NCBI GenBank assembly: GCA_031552195.1
Contig: JAVBMT010000018.1
Span: forward strand, 1-64,000
DNA length: 64,000 nucleotides
Source of the DNA: JAVBMP01 sp031552195
GTDB lineage: Bacteria; Desulfobacterota; Desulfovibrionia; Desulfovibrionales; Desulfovibrionaceae
Direction of reading: 5' to 3'
Below the pieces are notes generated by a model. That model had not been told where the DNA came from, made no database searches, and saw nothing but the letters and a program-made list of their open reading frames with translations. Numbering within the stretch: the first letter of the stretch is position 1; the number at the start of each line of letters is the position of its first letter. The position numbers and the translations under genes were made by a program. This document shows positions 8,034 through 16,725 of the stretch, piece by piece.

Positions 8034-9818
8034 TTAGCTGCCGCTGGTGTCGATGAAGCTGCGCAGCTTGTCGGAGCGGCTCGGGTGGCGCAACTTGCGC
8101 AGGGCCTTGGCTTCGATCTGGCGGATACGTTCGCGGGTCACGTTAAACAGCTTGCCCACCTCTTCAAGGGTGTGGTCGCTCTTTTCTCCTATGCCGAAGC
8201 GTTTGCGCAAAACCTGTTCCTCACGCGGGGTAAGGTCGGCCAGAACGTTGGCTATCTGTTCGGAAAGCTTCGTATTGACCACTTCTTCCGCCGGCGCCAC
8301 GGCCTTCTTGTCTTCAATAAAATCGCCCAGGCTGGAATCTTCTTCGTCGCCTATCGGCGTTTCCAGTGAAATAGGTTCCTTGGCTATTTTCAGAACCTTT
8401 TTGACCTTATCCACCGGATAATCCATGCGTTCGGCTATTTCTTCCGGGGTGGGGTCGCGCCCCAGCTCCTGCACCAGGTAACGCGAGGTGCGAATAAGTT
8501 TGTTGATGGTTTCAATCATATGCACAGGAATGCGTATGGTCCTGGCCTGATCGGCAATGGCGCGGGTTATGGCCTGGCGTATCCACCATGTGGCGTAAGT
8601 TGAGAACTTGTAGCCGCGCTGATATTCGAACTTATCCACCGCTTTCATCAGGCCGATGTTGCCTTCCTGAATAAGGTCAAGGAATTGCAGCCCGCGATTG
8701 GTATATTTCTTGGCTATTGAAACCACAAGGCGCAGGTTTGAGCGTATCAGCTCCTGCTTGGCGCGCATGGCGGCCACATTGCCGCGCTTGATGCGCCACA
8801 GCACTTCTTCCAGGTCTGTGACGTTATGGCAGCATTTTTCCTGCAAGCGGGCCAGAATTTCTATTTTCCCCATGATCATTTCCTTGAAGGGGAAAATTTC
8901 TTCAACACTGAGGGCAAGGTGGTCGGCCGCGGCCGAGGGGCTTATTTCTCTGCCTTCAAGCTGGCGGAATATTTCAAGCAGCTCGGTCTGGTTTTTGCCT
9001 GTGGCCAGCACATAAGCGGAAAGATCACGCTGGCAATTGTGCATTTGCCGCACATAATCCTCAACCGTTTCAATAATGCGGTCTATCAGCGTCTTTTCCA
9101 GCTTGATGTCGCGCAGGCGCACCACTATTTCGTCTTTATAGCTGACAATTTCGTTGTGCAGAGCCGTGACGCGGCGCTCCATGCTGCAGCAGTCGTCAAG
9201 CTTGCTGTAAATTTTCTTCTTCTTTTTATACGTGCCCTTGATTTCATCCAGCAGGTTGATCACGCGCTGGCGCTGGCTCATTTCATCTTCGCTGGGGTCA
9301 TCTTCCTCAATGGTTTTTACAACGTCTTTGAGTTTGATGCGGTTAAGCTTGAGGTCTTCGCCAACGCTGATAAGCTCTTCAACGGCCACCGGAACCTCAA
9401 CCAGGGCGTACAGCACGTCCTGCTCTCCGGATTCTATTTTTTTGGCGATAACCACTTCGCCGTCGCGGTCCAGCAAGGGCACCGCGCCCATTTCTCGCAA
9501 ATACATGCGCACCGGGTCCGTGCTGCGTGAGGAATAGTCCGCCACATCCTCGTCTTCAACAAGGTCTATAGCGCCTTCCGCAATGGAAACGTCATCTTCC
9601 GGCTCGCTGCTGCTCACATTTATGCGCTTGCCTTCCTTTTCGGAATCGACAATGGCAATGTCAAGCTGATCAAAAACTCCGATAATTTCCTCTATCTGTT
9701 CCGGTGTGGTGGCCTCGGAGGGAAGGGCCTTGTTGACTTCATCAAAAGTCAGAAAACCCGACACCTTGCCTTTGGCTATAAGCCCTTTGATCTGCTGGAC
9801 ATCCTTGATATTACCCAT
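8034..9818 (-). CDS. rpoD: RNA polymerase primary sigma factor (sigma-70)
   Basis: 594 residues. Directs core RNA polymerase to housekeeping promoters. Region 1.1 starts at once (NIKDVQQIKGLIAKGKVSGF), region 1.2 is DPVRMYLREMGAVPLL, then a long charged non-conserved region. The 2.1-2.4 block carries QEGNIGLMKAVDKFEY and KFSTYATWWIRQAITRAI, region 3 carries GRDPTPEEIAERM, and the C-terminal 4.2 helix-turn-helix is TLEEVGKLFNVTRERIRQIE. ATG at 9818 is chosen because GGAGAG lies 5 bases upstream; an in-frame extension of 20 residues lacks such support. It lies just after dnaG in transcription order, the macromolecular-synthesis arrangement known in many bacteria. It is the first complete gene of the moderate-GC part of the window. 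Confidence 0.97.
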   Translation of the reverse strand: MGNIKDVQQIKGLIAKGKVSGFLTFDEVNKALPSEATTPEQIEEIIGVFDQLDIAIVDSEKEGKRINVSSSEPEDDVSIAEGAIDLVEDEDVADYSSRSTDPVRMYLREMGAVPLLDRDGEVVIAKKIESGEQDVLYALVEVPVAVEELISVGEDLKLNRIKLKDVVKTIEEDDPSEDEMSQRQRVINLLDEIKGTYKKKKKIYSKLDDCCSMERRVTALHNEIVSYKDEIVVRLRDIKLEKTLIDRIIETVEDYVRQMHNCQRDLSAYVLATGKNQTELLEIFRQLEGREISPSAAADHLALSVEEIFPFKEMIMGKIEILARLQEKCCHNVTDLEEVLWRIKRGNVAAMRAKQELIRSNLRLVVSIAKKYTNRGLQFLDLIQEGNIGLMKAVDKFEYQRGYKFSTYATWWIRQAITRAIADQARTIRIPVHMIETINKLIRTSRYLVQELGRDPTPEEIAERMDYPVDKVKKVLKIAKEPISLETPIGDEEDSSLGDFIEDKKAVAPAEEVVNTKLSEQIANVLADLTPREEQVLRKRFGIGEKSDHTLEEVGKLFNVTRERIRQIEAKALRKLRHPSRSDKLRSFIDTSGS

Positions 9819-10058
9819 ATTCTCTCCGCTGCCTTGGGCGCTTCGCGCCTGTTTGGCCGCCAAAGCGGCCCATGTCATACAGATTTCACGCCCCGCAGCC
9901 TGCGGCCATATCTCCGCAACCTCAGGGCTGCCGGGCGTTATAATTTCAAAAGCGGTTTTTACGCGGCCATGCCGCGCCCTGGTTTTCCGGCGTCCGCGCG
10001 CCCGCCGCAGGATAAATGAACGTTTTCCAGCTTAATCCGCCCTGTGCGAACTTTAGTC

Positions 10059-11900
10059 TCAGCGCGCCCTTTTGGCTTCCATTATCGCCTTCAGGAGGGC
10101 CTGCCCGTCAACCTCTCCGCCCTGACGCAAGGCCTGGAGGCAGGAACGCGTTTCCTGCTCTTTATAAATGGCCTCGATGCGCGCGCAAATATCCTTCAGT
10201 TCTTCGGCTTCGCGCTCCCGCCCGCCCGAAGGGGCGTCCACAGTGCGGCAACGCACCCAGAAAGCCTTTTCCCGGTCTGTAAGCGAACGGAAAATCGCCT
10301 CCTGCTCAAAACCAGGCGCGGCGCTGAATATTTTCTCCCAGAAAGACACCGCCGCCGGGTGGCCCAAAATCATTTCCAGCCCGGCGTCTTTAAGAGCTTG
10401 GGCGTTATGCGGATGGCGCGCCAGAAAATTGAGCAGCTCTTTCTCCACAGAACGGCTGACCATGGCTTTTCCCGCCGGGGCGAACGAGTCCTCCGGCCCG
10501 AAAGCGCCAGAGGGTTCTTCTTCCGCCAAGGGAAAATATTCGTCATCGAAGCCCTCGCCGGGCGAAGCGGCTTCCGCCGGACGGCCTGAGCCGCCTTTCC
10601 GGGGCTGTGACAATTGCCGCCTGAGTTCCCGTTCGTCCAGGTCCAGCCCTCGGCAAAGTTCCGTGAGAAAACGCGGCATTATCTCCGGCTGTTCAAAACT
10701 CTTCAAAAAGCTTCGCACCCATTCCAGGCTGTCTTTAGGCGCAAAAGACGCGCGCAGGGTGCGAATGCAAAAATCCAGCCCTTCCGGCGCGGCTTCGCGC
10801 AACCGGGCGAAGGCCTTCGGACCCTGCCCGTGCAGCAGACTGTCTATGTCTTCCCCGTCCGGAAGCAGCACCACACGGCAACGCAGCCCGCGTGCCAAAA
10901 TCATTTCGCAACTGCGCAAGGCCGCTTTGCGCCCGGCCAGGTCCGCGTCGAAAATCAATTCGAAATCCGAGCAGAAACCGGACAGGCGGCGTACCTGCTC
11001 CGCGGTGAGGGCGGTGCCCAGAACGCCGCAGGCGTTGGTGTACCCGAACTGATGCAAGGTCAGAACGTCCATGTACCCTTCGGTAAGAATCACTGATTTC
11101 TCCGAAGAGATGGAACGCCGCGCCTGAAACAGCCCGTAAATGTTATCGCCTTTCTTGTAGACGGGAGAATCGGCACTGTTCACATATTTGGCGGGTTTGC
11201 CGCCTTCCGCGCCGCCGGAAGGGTTCTCCGCCAGTCCGGGAATAATCCGCCCGCCAAAGGCTATGGTTTGTCCGGCCTGATTTTTTATGGGGAACATAAA
11301 ACGTCCCCGGAAGCGGTCGTAAACGCCGCCCCTTTCGCTTTTCAGCAAAAGCCCGGACTGCACGCCCTGTTCCTGGCTGAAACCGGCCCGGCGCAAGGCC
11401 GCGCCAAGGTCGTTCCATTGCGGCAGGCTGAATCCCAGATCAAAAGCTTCAAGAATTTCAGGGGCTATTTTACGCGCCTCAACATAAGCGCGGCAAATTT
11501 CCCCGTCCTTCCCGGCCAAATTTCCCTTGTAATGGGACTTGGCCAGATCATACATCTTGAGGATGGATTTGCGCGCGTCCGCCTCTGAATTGCCGCCTTT
11601 CGCACCCGGCCTGCCGCGTTCCAGCGGCACATTGGCCTCAGCCGCAAGTTGCTCAAGCGTTTCCTTGAAATCCAACCCGTTCAGGCGCCCGTAAAAATCA
11701 AAAATGTCGCCCGAGGCATGGCAGCCGAAGCAATAGAACAGCCCTTCCTCTTCATTTATGGAAAAAGACGGGCTTTTCTCCTGATGAAAAGGGCAAAGGC
11801 CGACCCAACGCCCGCCCTTGCGCTGCAGCGTCATGAAACGTTTGGCTACTTCAGCCAGGTTCAACCTGGCTTTGATAGCCGCGGTGACGGAATCATTCAA
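10059..11900 (-). CDS. dnaG: DNA primase
   Basis: 613 residues. Synthesises RNA primers at the replication fork with DnaB helicase. N-terminal CHC2 zinc finger C36-x2-H39...C57-x2-C60 (CPFHQEKSPSF...YCFGC), the catalytic core with the TOPRIM Glu in LTEGYMDVL near residue 274 and DADLAGRKA after it, and a C-terminal helical helicase-binding region. The start is a TTG at 11900 with GAGGTGG placed 3 bases before it; the conserved N terminus leaves no good later start. Between mutS2 and rpoD on the same strand, so probably part of one macromolecular-synthesis transcription group. A 240-base gap separates it from rpoD and may hold an rpoD promoter. Confidence 0.96.
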   Translation of the reverse strand: MNDSVTAAIKARLNLAEVAKRFMTLQRKGGRWVGLCPFHQEKSPSFSINEEEGLFYCFGCHASGDIFDFYGRLNGLDFKETLEQLAAEANVPLERGRPGAKGGNSEADARKSILKMYDLAKSHYKGNLAGKDGEICRAYVEARKIAPEILEAFDLGFSLPQWNDLGAALRRAGFSQEQGVQSGLLLKSERGGVYDRFRGRFMFPIKNQAGQTIAFGGRIIPGLAENPSGGAEGGKPAKYVNSADSPVYKKGDNIYGLFQARRSISSEKSVILTEGYMDVLTLHQFGYTNACGVLGTALTAEQVRRLSGFCSDFELIFDADLAGRKAALRSCEMILARGLRCRVVLLPDGEDIDSLLHGQGPKAFARLREAAPEGLDFCIRTLRASFAPKDSLEWVRSFLKSFEQPEIMPRFLTELCRGLDLDERELRRQLSQPRKGGSGRPAEAASPGEGFDDEYFPLAEEEPSGAFGPEDSFAPAGKAMVSRSVEKELLNFLARHPHNAQALKDAGLEMILGHPAAVSFWEKIFSAAPGFEQEAIFRSLTDREKAFWVRCRTVDAPSGGREREAEELKDICARIEAIYKEQETRSCLQALRQGGEVDGQALLKAIMEAKRAR

Positions 11901-11989
11901 GGGCCACCTCGGTATACATTAAAACTGAACATAACCGCCTCTGGGCGTTCTGACGGGCGCAGGCCCGCTGACGCGCCACCGGAGAAAGG

Positions 11990-14473
11990 CTATTTCAGCC
12001 GTACAAAAGTCACGCCGTCGCCCCCCTGGTCTTCAGGAGCCAGACGGAAATCGCCAACGGCGGGAAAGGTTTTGAGAAAAGCATGCACCTCGCGGCGCAA
12101 AGCGCCGGTGCCGCGCCCGTGCAAAACCTCCACCACCTCGCGCCCGCTCATGACCGCCGAATCCAAGAAAGAGGCGAGTTCGTTGATAGCAACATCAGCA
12201 CGTTTTCCCCGTAAGTCAAGGCGTAGGGCGTAATTTTGCTCCACATTTCCGGAAAATCCTGATGCGGGGCGGCCTTCCGCCCCTTGCGCGGAGGTTTTGG
12301 CCGGAGCGGAAGAAACCGCTCCACGGTCCGAACCCGAGGCGTGGTCGGAAACATCGGAAGCGTCCGCCCACATGGCCACGCCGTTCAGGTCAAGGCGAAC
12401 CTTGCCCCGGCGGCTGTCTTTCTCCAGCACAACCGCCTTGCGGTTCCACGGAATATAAAGAACCTTCTGCCCCGGCAGCAGACTGTTGACATCCGGCGTC
12501 TCAACCGGCCGCTCTTCCGGCCGCGCCATGATTTCTTTTTTCAGGTCATTGCGCAACGCGGCCAATTGTTTCAGAGTTTGCTTGTGCCCGACGCGCGAGG
12601 CCTTCCAATCGCGCAGCACTTCCGCCGCCTGCTCCTGAACACTGGTGAAAAGCTTGTCTCTTTCCCGCTCAAAGCGTTCCTCAAGCTTGGCCCGCCTGGA
12701 CTGAAACTTCTCCCGCTCGGCCTTGAGGGAGTCCAGCTCTTTTTCCCGCTCGACCGCAAGGCCGTTCAGGCGGGCGATCAAAGCGCCGGTGTCTTCACCG
12801 TCCATAAGCAGGTATTGTTCGGCCTTTTTCAGCACGCTTTCCGGCAGGCCGTGCTCACGGGCCACGTCAAGCGCCTGGCTGGCTCCAACCTGATCGTAGG
12901 CCAGCCGGAACAACGGGCGCTTGGTGCGCGGGTCGAACAGCACGGAAGCAGCGCGCACGGCCGGCCGGGACAAGGCATAGGCTTTAAGGGCCGGAAAATG
13001 CGTTGCCGCTACGGCATAGGCCCCCCGTTCCATAAGTTCGTCAACCACAGCCTGCGCCAGGGCCGCCCCCTGGGCCGGGTCCGTTCCCGCCCCGAATTCG
13101 TCAAGCAGAACAAGGGCGTTGCGCCCGGCCTTTTTCAAGACTTCCGTCAGGCGGGTAATCTGGGCGGTGAATGTGGAAACGTGGTCCTCAAGGCTCTGTT
13201 CGTCTCCGATGAAGGGGTACAGGCCGCCCCAGAAAGGAAGGCGGCTGCCTTTGCCCGCCGGAACGGGGATAGCGCACATGCCCAGCAGGGCCGTAAGACC
13301 AAGCGTCTTGAGGCAGACGGTTTTGCCGCCGGCATTGCCGCCGCTGATAATCAGGGCCTTTTGCCCGGGCTTCAGCACTATATCCATAGGAATAGCCAGC
13401 GCCGCGGCCGGCTGGTTGCCCGCAAACGAACCTTCGCCCCGGCTGCCGCCCTTCCCGCCAGCGCCTCTTTGCGCGGCGGCGCTGTCAGCCTCGGCCAGGG
13501 CCAGCAGGGGGTGATTGGCTTCGACCAGGTTCACGCCAAGCGCCTCTTCGCCCGAAGCTTCCTCAAACAGAACGAGGCGTCCGCCATAATGCGCCGCTAG
13601 CGCGGTTTTAGCCTGCAAAACGTCCACCTGGACCATAAAGCCGTACAATGCGCGCAAACCGCCAAGCTCGGAACGCAGCAAGCCGCTGACGTGCTGCAGC
13701 ACCTTATGTTCTTCTTCCCTTTCTTCACGTTTGAGTTCTTGCAGGCGGTTGTTTATTTCAACGAGAAAAAGAGGCTCGAAATAGCAGGTTTCCCCGGTTT
13801 GGGAATAGTCGTGGATAATGCCCTGCAGGCGGCCCTTGAAATTGCTTTTCAGTGGCAGGACGTAGCGGTCTGAAGACAAGGTGATGAATTCGTCTTGCAG
13901 GTAATGCGAAATGTTGTATTCTTGGGCGAAATCCTTCACCTTCTTGCTGCATTGCTGATGCAGGCGGCGCACCTCAAGGCGCACAAGCTTCAATTCAGGC
14001 GAAGCTTCGTCTCTAATGGTTCCGTCGTCGGACAGGCAGCGGTTCAAGGCCTGAACGCTGCCGGAAGGAAAGAGGATTTCCGCGCAGCGTTGCTTCAAAA
14101 GCGCCCAGTTTTCCGTAACCGGGCTGTCGGCCTTGCCGGTTCCGCCGGTGGAAATATTCTCAACAAGGCTGACGGCCTGGCGTAAAAATTGGCGAACGGC
14201 CCATAGCCCGTCAAGGTCTATGGGCTGCGGACCGCTTTCCAGCACGGACCAGACGCCGTCAAGCTCAGGGAAGGAGAGAAGCTTGAAGCCGCCGCGTTCC
14301 AGCCAAATTTGCCCTTGGGCGTAAAAATCGGCTTCCGCGCGAAGGCCTGCGTAATCTTTGCACGGGCGCAACCGCAGACAGCCAGTACGGCCGGCTTCCG
14401 AGACCGCCCAGCAAGAAAGCCGCGCCAGAACTTTCGGCAGCTCCAGCACTGAATAAATACGCTCTTCCAGCAT
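11990..14473 (-). CDS. mutS2: Endonuclease MutS2 / ribosome-rescue ATPase
   Basis: About 827 residues. MutS2 family: N-terminal core/lever helices, a MutS-type ATPase with Walker A GGNAGGKTV (Lys about residue 384), Walker B LVLLDEFGAGTDP, and CAATHF-like YAVAATHFPALK, a long coiled-coil insertion, then a C-terminal Smr domain with LRGKRADVAINEL and the nuclease-type HGRGTGALR. Family roles are suppression of homologous recombination and, in Bacillus, splitting of collided ribosomes; which applies here is unknown. Walker A reads GGNAGGKT where GPNTGGKT is usual. The start is uncertain: ATG at 14473 gives the usual family N terminus, while TTG at 14503 adds 10 residues. Lies between yqeY and dnaG. 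Confidence 0.93.
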   Translation of the reverse strand: MLEERIYSVLELPKVLARLSCWAVSEAGRTGCLRLRPCKDYAGLRAEADFYAQGQIWLERGGFKLLSFPELDGVWSVLESGPQPIDLDGLWAVRQFLRQAVSLVENISTGGTGKADSPVTENWALLKQRCAEILFPSGSVQALNRCLSDDGTIRDEASPELKLVRLEVRRLHQQCSKKVKDFAQEYNISHYLQDEFITLSSDRYVLPLKSNFKGRLQGIIHDYSQTGETCYFEPLFLVEINNRLQELKREEREEEHKVLQHVSGLLRSELGGLRALYGFMVQVDVLQAKTALAAHYGGRLVLFEEASGEEALGVNLVEANHPLLALAEADSAAAQRGAGGKGGSRGEGSFAGNQPAAALAIPMDIVLKPGQKALIISGGNAGGKTVCLKTLGLTALLGMCAIPVPAGKGSRLPFWGGLYPFIGDEQSLEDHVSTFTAQITRLTEVLKKAGRNALVLLDEFGAGTDPAQGAALAQAVVDELMERGAYAVAATHFPALKAYALSRPAVRAASVLFDPRTKRPLFRLAYDQVGASQALDVAREHGLPESVLKKAEQYLLMDGEDTGALIARLNGLAVEREKELDSLKAEREKFQSRRAKLEERFERERDKLFTSVQEQAAEVLRDWKASRVGHKQTLKQLAALRNDLKKEIMARPEERPVETPDVNSLLPGQKVLYIPWNRKAVVLEKDSRRGKVRLDLNGVAMWADASDVSDHASGSDRGAVSSAPAKTSAQGAEGRPASGFSGNVEQNYALRLDLRGKRADVAINELASFLDSAVMSGREVVEVLHGRGTGALRREVHAFLKTFPAVGDFRLAPEDQGGDGVTFVRLK

Positions 14474-14556
14474 ATAACCCGGCTTATAGCCAAACCCGGA
14501 CAAGGCCGGGGAAAAATAGATCGGCGCTTCAACCGTTCAGGCTGAAACGCCGGGCT

Positions 14557-15003
14557 TCATGACGACAGACATTCCTTGACCACGGCGCTCACGGCTTTAC
14601 CGTCAACCCGTCCTTTATACGCCGCCATGAGGTGCTGGATGACACGGCCCATGTCTTTGGGGCTGGCGGCATTCAGCTCGGCGATAGCCGATTCGGCGGC
14701 TTCTTTCAGGGCTTCGCCCTCAAGCGGTTCCGGCAAATAAGCGCGCAGCACGGCCATTTCGGCGCTTTCCTTGTCCGCCAGATCAAGCCGCCCGGCGGCG
14801 GTGAACTGTTCAATGGAGTCCTGCCGCTGTTTGCACTGCTTGATGACAAGGTCCATCAGTTCGCCCTCGTCCGGGGGCCGCCGCAATTCAACCTGCAAAT
14901 TTTTCGCCGCCGTCTTCAAAAGGCGCAGCACGCTCAACTGGATCGCGTTTTTGCCTTTGTAAGCCGCGATGTAATCAGATTCTATTTTTTCGCCAAGGTT
15001 CAT
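14557..15003 (-). CDS. yqeY: GatB/YqeY domain protein
   Basis: 148 residues, the usual YqeY length. The family shares a fold with the tail domain of the GatB amidotransferase subunit, which contacts tRNA; YqeY itself has no firm function. Recognised from the LRLLKTAAKNLQVELRRP, VIKQCKQRQDSIEQF, AVLRAYLPEPL and KDMGRVIQHLMAAYKGRVDG motifs. ATG at 15003 has GGAGGAG just upstream; a 40-residue in-frame extension is basic, overlaps the rpsU terminator, and is rejected. It lies downstream of rpsU and upstream of mutS2/dnaG, the same neighbourhood in which rpsU-yqeY-dnaG-rpoD is found in many bacteria. Confidence 0.93.
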   Translation of the reverse strand: MNLGEKIESDYIAAYKGKNAIQLSVLRLLKTAAKNLQVELRRPPDEGELMDLVIKQCKQRQDSIEQFTAAGRLDLADKESAEMAVLRAYLPEPLEGEALKEAAESAIAELNAASPKDMGRVIQHLMAAYKGRVDGKAVSAVVKECLSS

Positions 15004-15076
15004 AGCTCCTCCATGCGGAAAAAACTGACGCCGCCGGAGCAATATCCGTTCCGGAACGGCAAACGCTGCTCGCCGG

Positions 15077-15152
15077 CAAAAAAAACGCGGAGCCGCCGGT
15101 TTGGCTTGAGGGGTGAGAAACAACCGCCAACAAGCCGCAAGCCGGCAGCTCC
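15077..15152 (-). terminator. Terminator of rpsU
   Basis: Read on minus: GGAGCTGCCGG pairs with CCGGCGGCTCC (one T-G wobble) around a long loop, followed by GCG and eight T. It begins a few bases after the rpsU stop codon, so yqeY is expressed by read-through or from its own promoter. Confidence 0.75.
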
Positions 15153-15158
15153 GTGGAA

Positions 15159-15362
15159 TTACATGGTGTTCATTTTTCTGATTTTCTTAAGCAGGCGCTT
15201 GCGGGCGGCCGCTTTTTTCTTTTTGCGCATAACGCTGGGCTTTTCAAAGTGCTGGCGTTTTTTCATTTCCGACAGGATGCCGGCCTTTTCCACCTGCTTT
15301 TTGAAGCGGCGCAGGGCTATGTCAAAACTGTAATCGTCATCGCTAAGGTATACTCCGGGCAA
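15159..15362 (-). CDS. rpsU: 30S ribosomal protein S21
   Basis: 67 residues, very basic, small-subunit protein near the mRNA exit/anti-Shine-Dalgarno region. The hallmark sequence FDIALRRFKKQVEKAG, then EMKKRQHFEKPSVMRKKKKA is present. The start is judged to be TTG at 15362 (LPGVYL, read as MPGVYL). The sequence just before it contains GAGGGGGTGAT, close to the perfect complement of the 16S rRNA tail, at normal spacing. An in-frame GTG at 15371 lies inside that ribosome-binding site and is less likely. Flanked on both sides by strong minus-strand terminators, so it is an independent unit. Confidence 0.95.
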   Translation of the reverse strand: MPGVYLSDDDYSFDIALRRFKKQVEKAGILSEMKKRQHFEKPSVMRKKKKAAARKRLLKKIRKMNTM

Positions 15363-15497
15363 AGATATCACCCCCTCGGATTTTTTTAAATTTTCAAGCG
15401 CAAAGCCTTGCCGGGGCCAGCGCAGTCAGGTTCGCTGCTAAAAAAGTTCAACTCCGGGCGCGCCTTGGCGGCCGCGTTTTTCACCGAACATGCCGGC

Positions 15498-15539
15498 AAA
15501 AAAACAAAAAGGAGAAAAGAACATATGTCCTTTTCTCCT
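15498..15539 (-). terminator. Terminator between the hup unit and rpsU
   Basis: Read on minus: AGGAGAAAAGG-ACAT / ATGT-TCTTTTCTCCT, a 30-base near-perfect palindrome with one mismatched pair, followed by TTTTGTTTTTTT. It ends transcripts coming from the small membrane protein gene and hup. Confidence 0.8.
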
Positions 15540-15750
15540 AAAAAGCAAGAAAAAAAGCTTTGCCTACAGGATAAAGACTACAATACACCCCTTGCGCAAC
15601 TACAGAAGCTCCGGCAATTCAGATGGCAATCCGCCAACGCTTTCCACAAGAAAACGGAACATGAATCCGGCAGACTTTGCTCATGCGCCCGACCACCCGG
15701 CCCGCTGAGAGCCAAGCGGCTTCAGAGCCGCAGCACGGGCGCCTGCGCTC

Positions 15751-15930
15751 TTAATGATGTTCAGGCGCGTCGCAAGAAGCTTCGCGCATGGACTTCATGA
15801 ACACATAGCCGAGGCCACACCCGATGACGATCAGCACTGCGTACAGCACGCCGAAAAAAATAGCGTGATCAGGCATCCACCACGGAATATCCTGCGGCAG
15901 GGCGCTTTGTATAGTTTCTCCGTGCAACAT
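15751..15930 (-). CDS. Small single-span membrane protein (59 residues)
   Basis: 59-residue product starting MLHGETIQSALP and ending EHH. ATG at 15930 is preceded by AGGA 8 bases upstream; TAA is at 15751-15753. One strong hydrophobic segment (AIFFGVLYAVLIVIGCGLGY, residues about 25-44) follows an amphipathic DIPWWMPDH stretch, and a charged tail with KSMREAS follows, so a single-span inner-membrane protein is likely. The start is 14 bases downstream of the hup stop, so the two are probably co-transcribed, and a strong terminator lies about 210 bases after it. It resembles small conserved Desulfovibrio membrane proteins in general character, but I do not recognise a named family. Function unknown. 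Confidence 0.75.
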   Translation of the reverse strand: MLHGETIQSALPQDIPWWMPDHAIFFGVLYAVLIVIGCGLGYVFMKSMREASCDAPEHH

Positions 15931-15944
15931 ATTATAATTCCTGA

Positions 15945-16217
15945 TTAGTTCACTGAGGTTTTCAGATTTTTACCGGGACGGAACTTGACGACCTTGGCAG
16001 CCGGAATGGTTATCGCGGCGCCGGTGCGCGGGTTGCGGCCCTTGCGCGCTTTGCGGGTTTCCACGGCGAAGGTTCCGAAGCCGGTAATGGCGAGCTTGCC
16101 TTCTTTCACCAAAACATCCTGGACAGAGTCAAGGAAAGCGTTGAGAGCGCGCTCGGCTCCGGCCTTCGTCATCTTGCCGTTATTCGCAATTTTCGCTACC
16201 AAATCAGCTTTTGTCAT
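15945..16217 (-). CDS. hup: HU-family DNA-binding protein
   Basis: 90 residues, the standard HU/IHF length. Nucleoid protein that bends DNA as a dimer. Motifs: MTKADLVAKIA at the N terminus, the helical dimer core, GFGTFAVETRKARKGRNPRTG (the beta arm with the signature RNPxTG) and the C-terminal FRPGKNLK. ATG at 16217 is chosen from GGAGAA immediately upstream; an 18-residue in-frame extension has no support. The gene is the first of a minus-strand unit with the 59-residue membrane protein. The 268 bases upstream are AT-rich and contain a hairpin (TTCTTC-TAAA-GAAGAA) and plausible promoter hexamers, but nothing decisive. Confidence 0.95.
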   Translation of the reverse strand: MTKADLVAKIANNGKMTKAGAERALNAFLDSVQDVLVKEGKLAITGFGTFAVETRKARKGRNPRTGAAITIPAAKVVKFRPGKNLKTSVN

Positions 16218-16485
16218 AACAGTTCTCCGGTTGAATGAATTCGTGGCAGTTTCAACGAAACTGAACAACAAGGATATGAGTTAAAAGCACAATAAACAAC
16301 TGGCGACCAGTAAATTCTTCTTTAGAAGAAAACATGATTTTACGAATAAAGTCAAGCTATATCGCAAAATCAACCTGTCGGAAAAACAGAAAATTTCTGC
16401 AGCGCGCGCACATTTTCAGGCCCGCGCGCAGTTGGCCTGCTCTATTTCATAAAAGCTTTCAAACCAATGAGTTATAGACACACGT

Positions 16486-16725
16486 TCAGTTAAAATCAGG
16501 ATCGATCGCGGCCTTGCCGTCCTGCAGCATAAGCCGGATAAAATATAAAGTGGATTCTTCCACCGGAATTATCGGGTAATAGTTCTGGCAGATCATGCAC
16601 GGAATCATCGCCGGGGAGACCGGAGAAGGAACGGGCTGCTCGTTGCCGCAATGCGGGCAACGGTACATGAACACTATATCCATGCCGACAGGGCGGGCTG
16701 GTTCGATATCTTTGCGTCCGGCCAT
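16486..16725 (-). CDS. Small zinc-ribbon protein coupled to gpmI
   Basis: 79 residues. Two CxxC knuckles, C23-P-H-C26 (YRCPHCGNEQ) and C43-M-I-C46 (IPCMICQNYY), spaced 16 apart, form a typical zinc ribbon; the rest is hydrophobic/acidic (PIIPVEESTLYFIRLML). No other domain. Its ATG overlaps the gpmI stop in a TGATG, so it is translationally coupled to phosphoglycerate mutase. It is the last gene of the rimI-rsfS-gpmI unit. Function unknown: the ribbon could bind protein or nucleic acid. A real gene is likely from the coupling and the two intact metal sites. Confidence 0.7.
   Translation of the reverse strand: MAGRKDIEPARPVGMDIVFMYRCPHCGNEQPVPSPVSPAMIPCMICQNYYPIIPVEESTLYFIRLMLQDGKAAIDPDFN

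Noticed and set aside
7840..8035. Genomic island attachment site at a tRNA gene
   Set aside because: Integration normally leaves the intact tRNA on one side and a 3'-half copy on the other. Here the fragment is a 5' half, no integrase gene is present, and the adjacent sequence is housekeeping.
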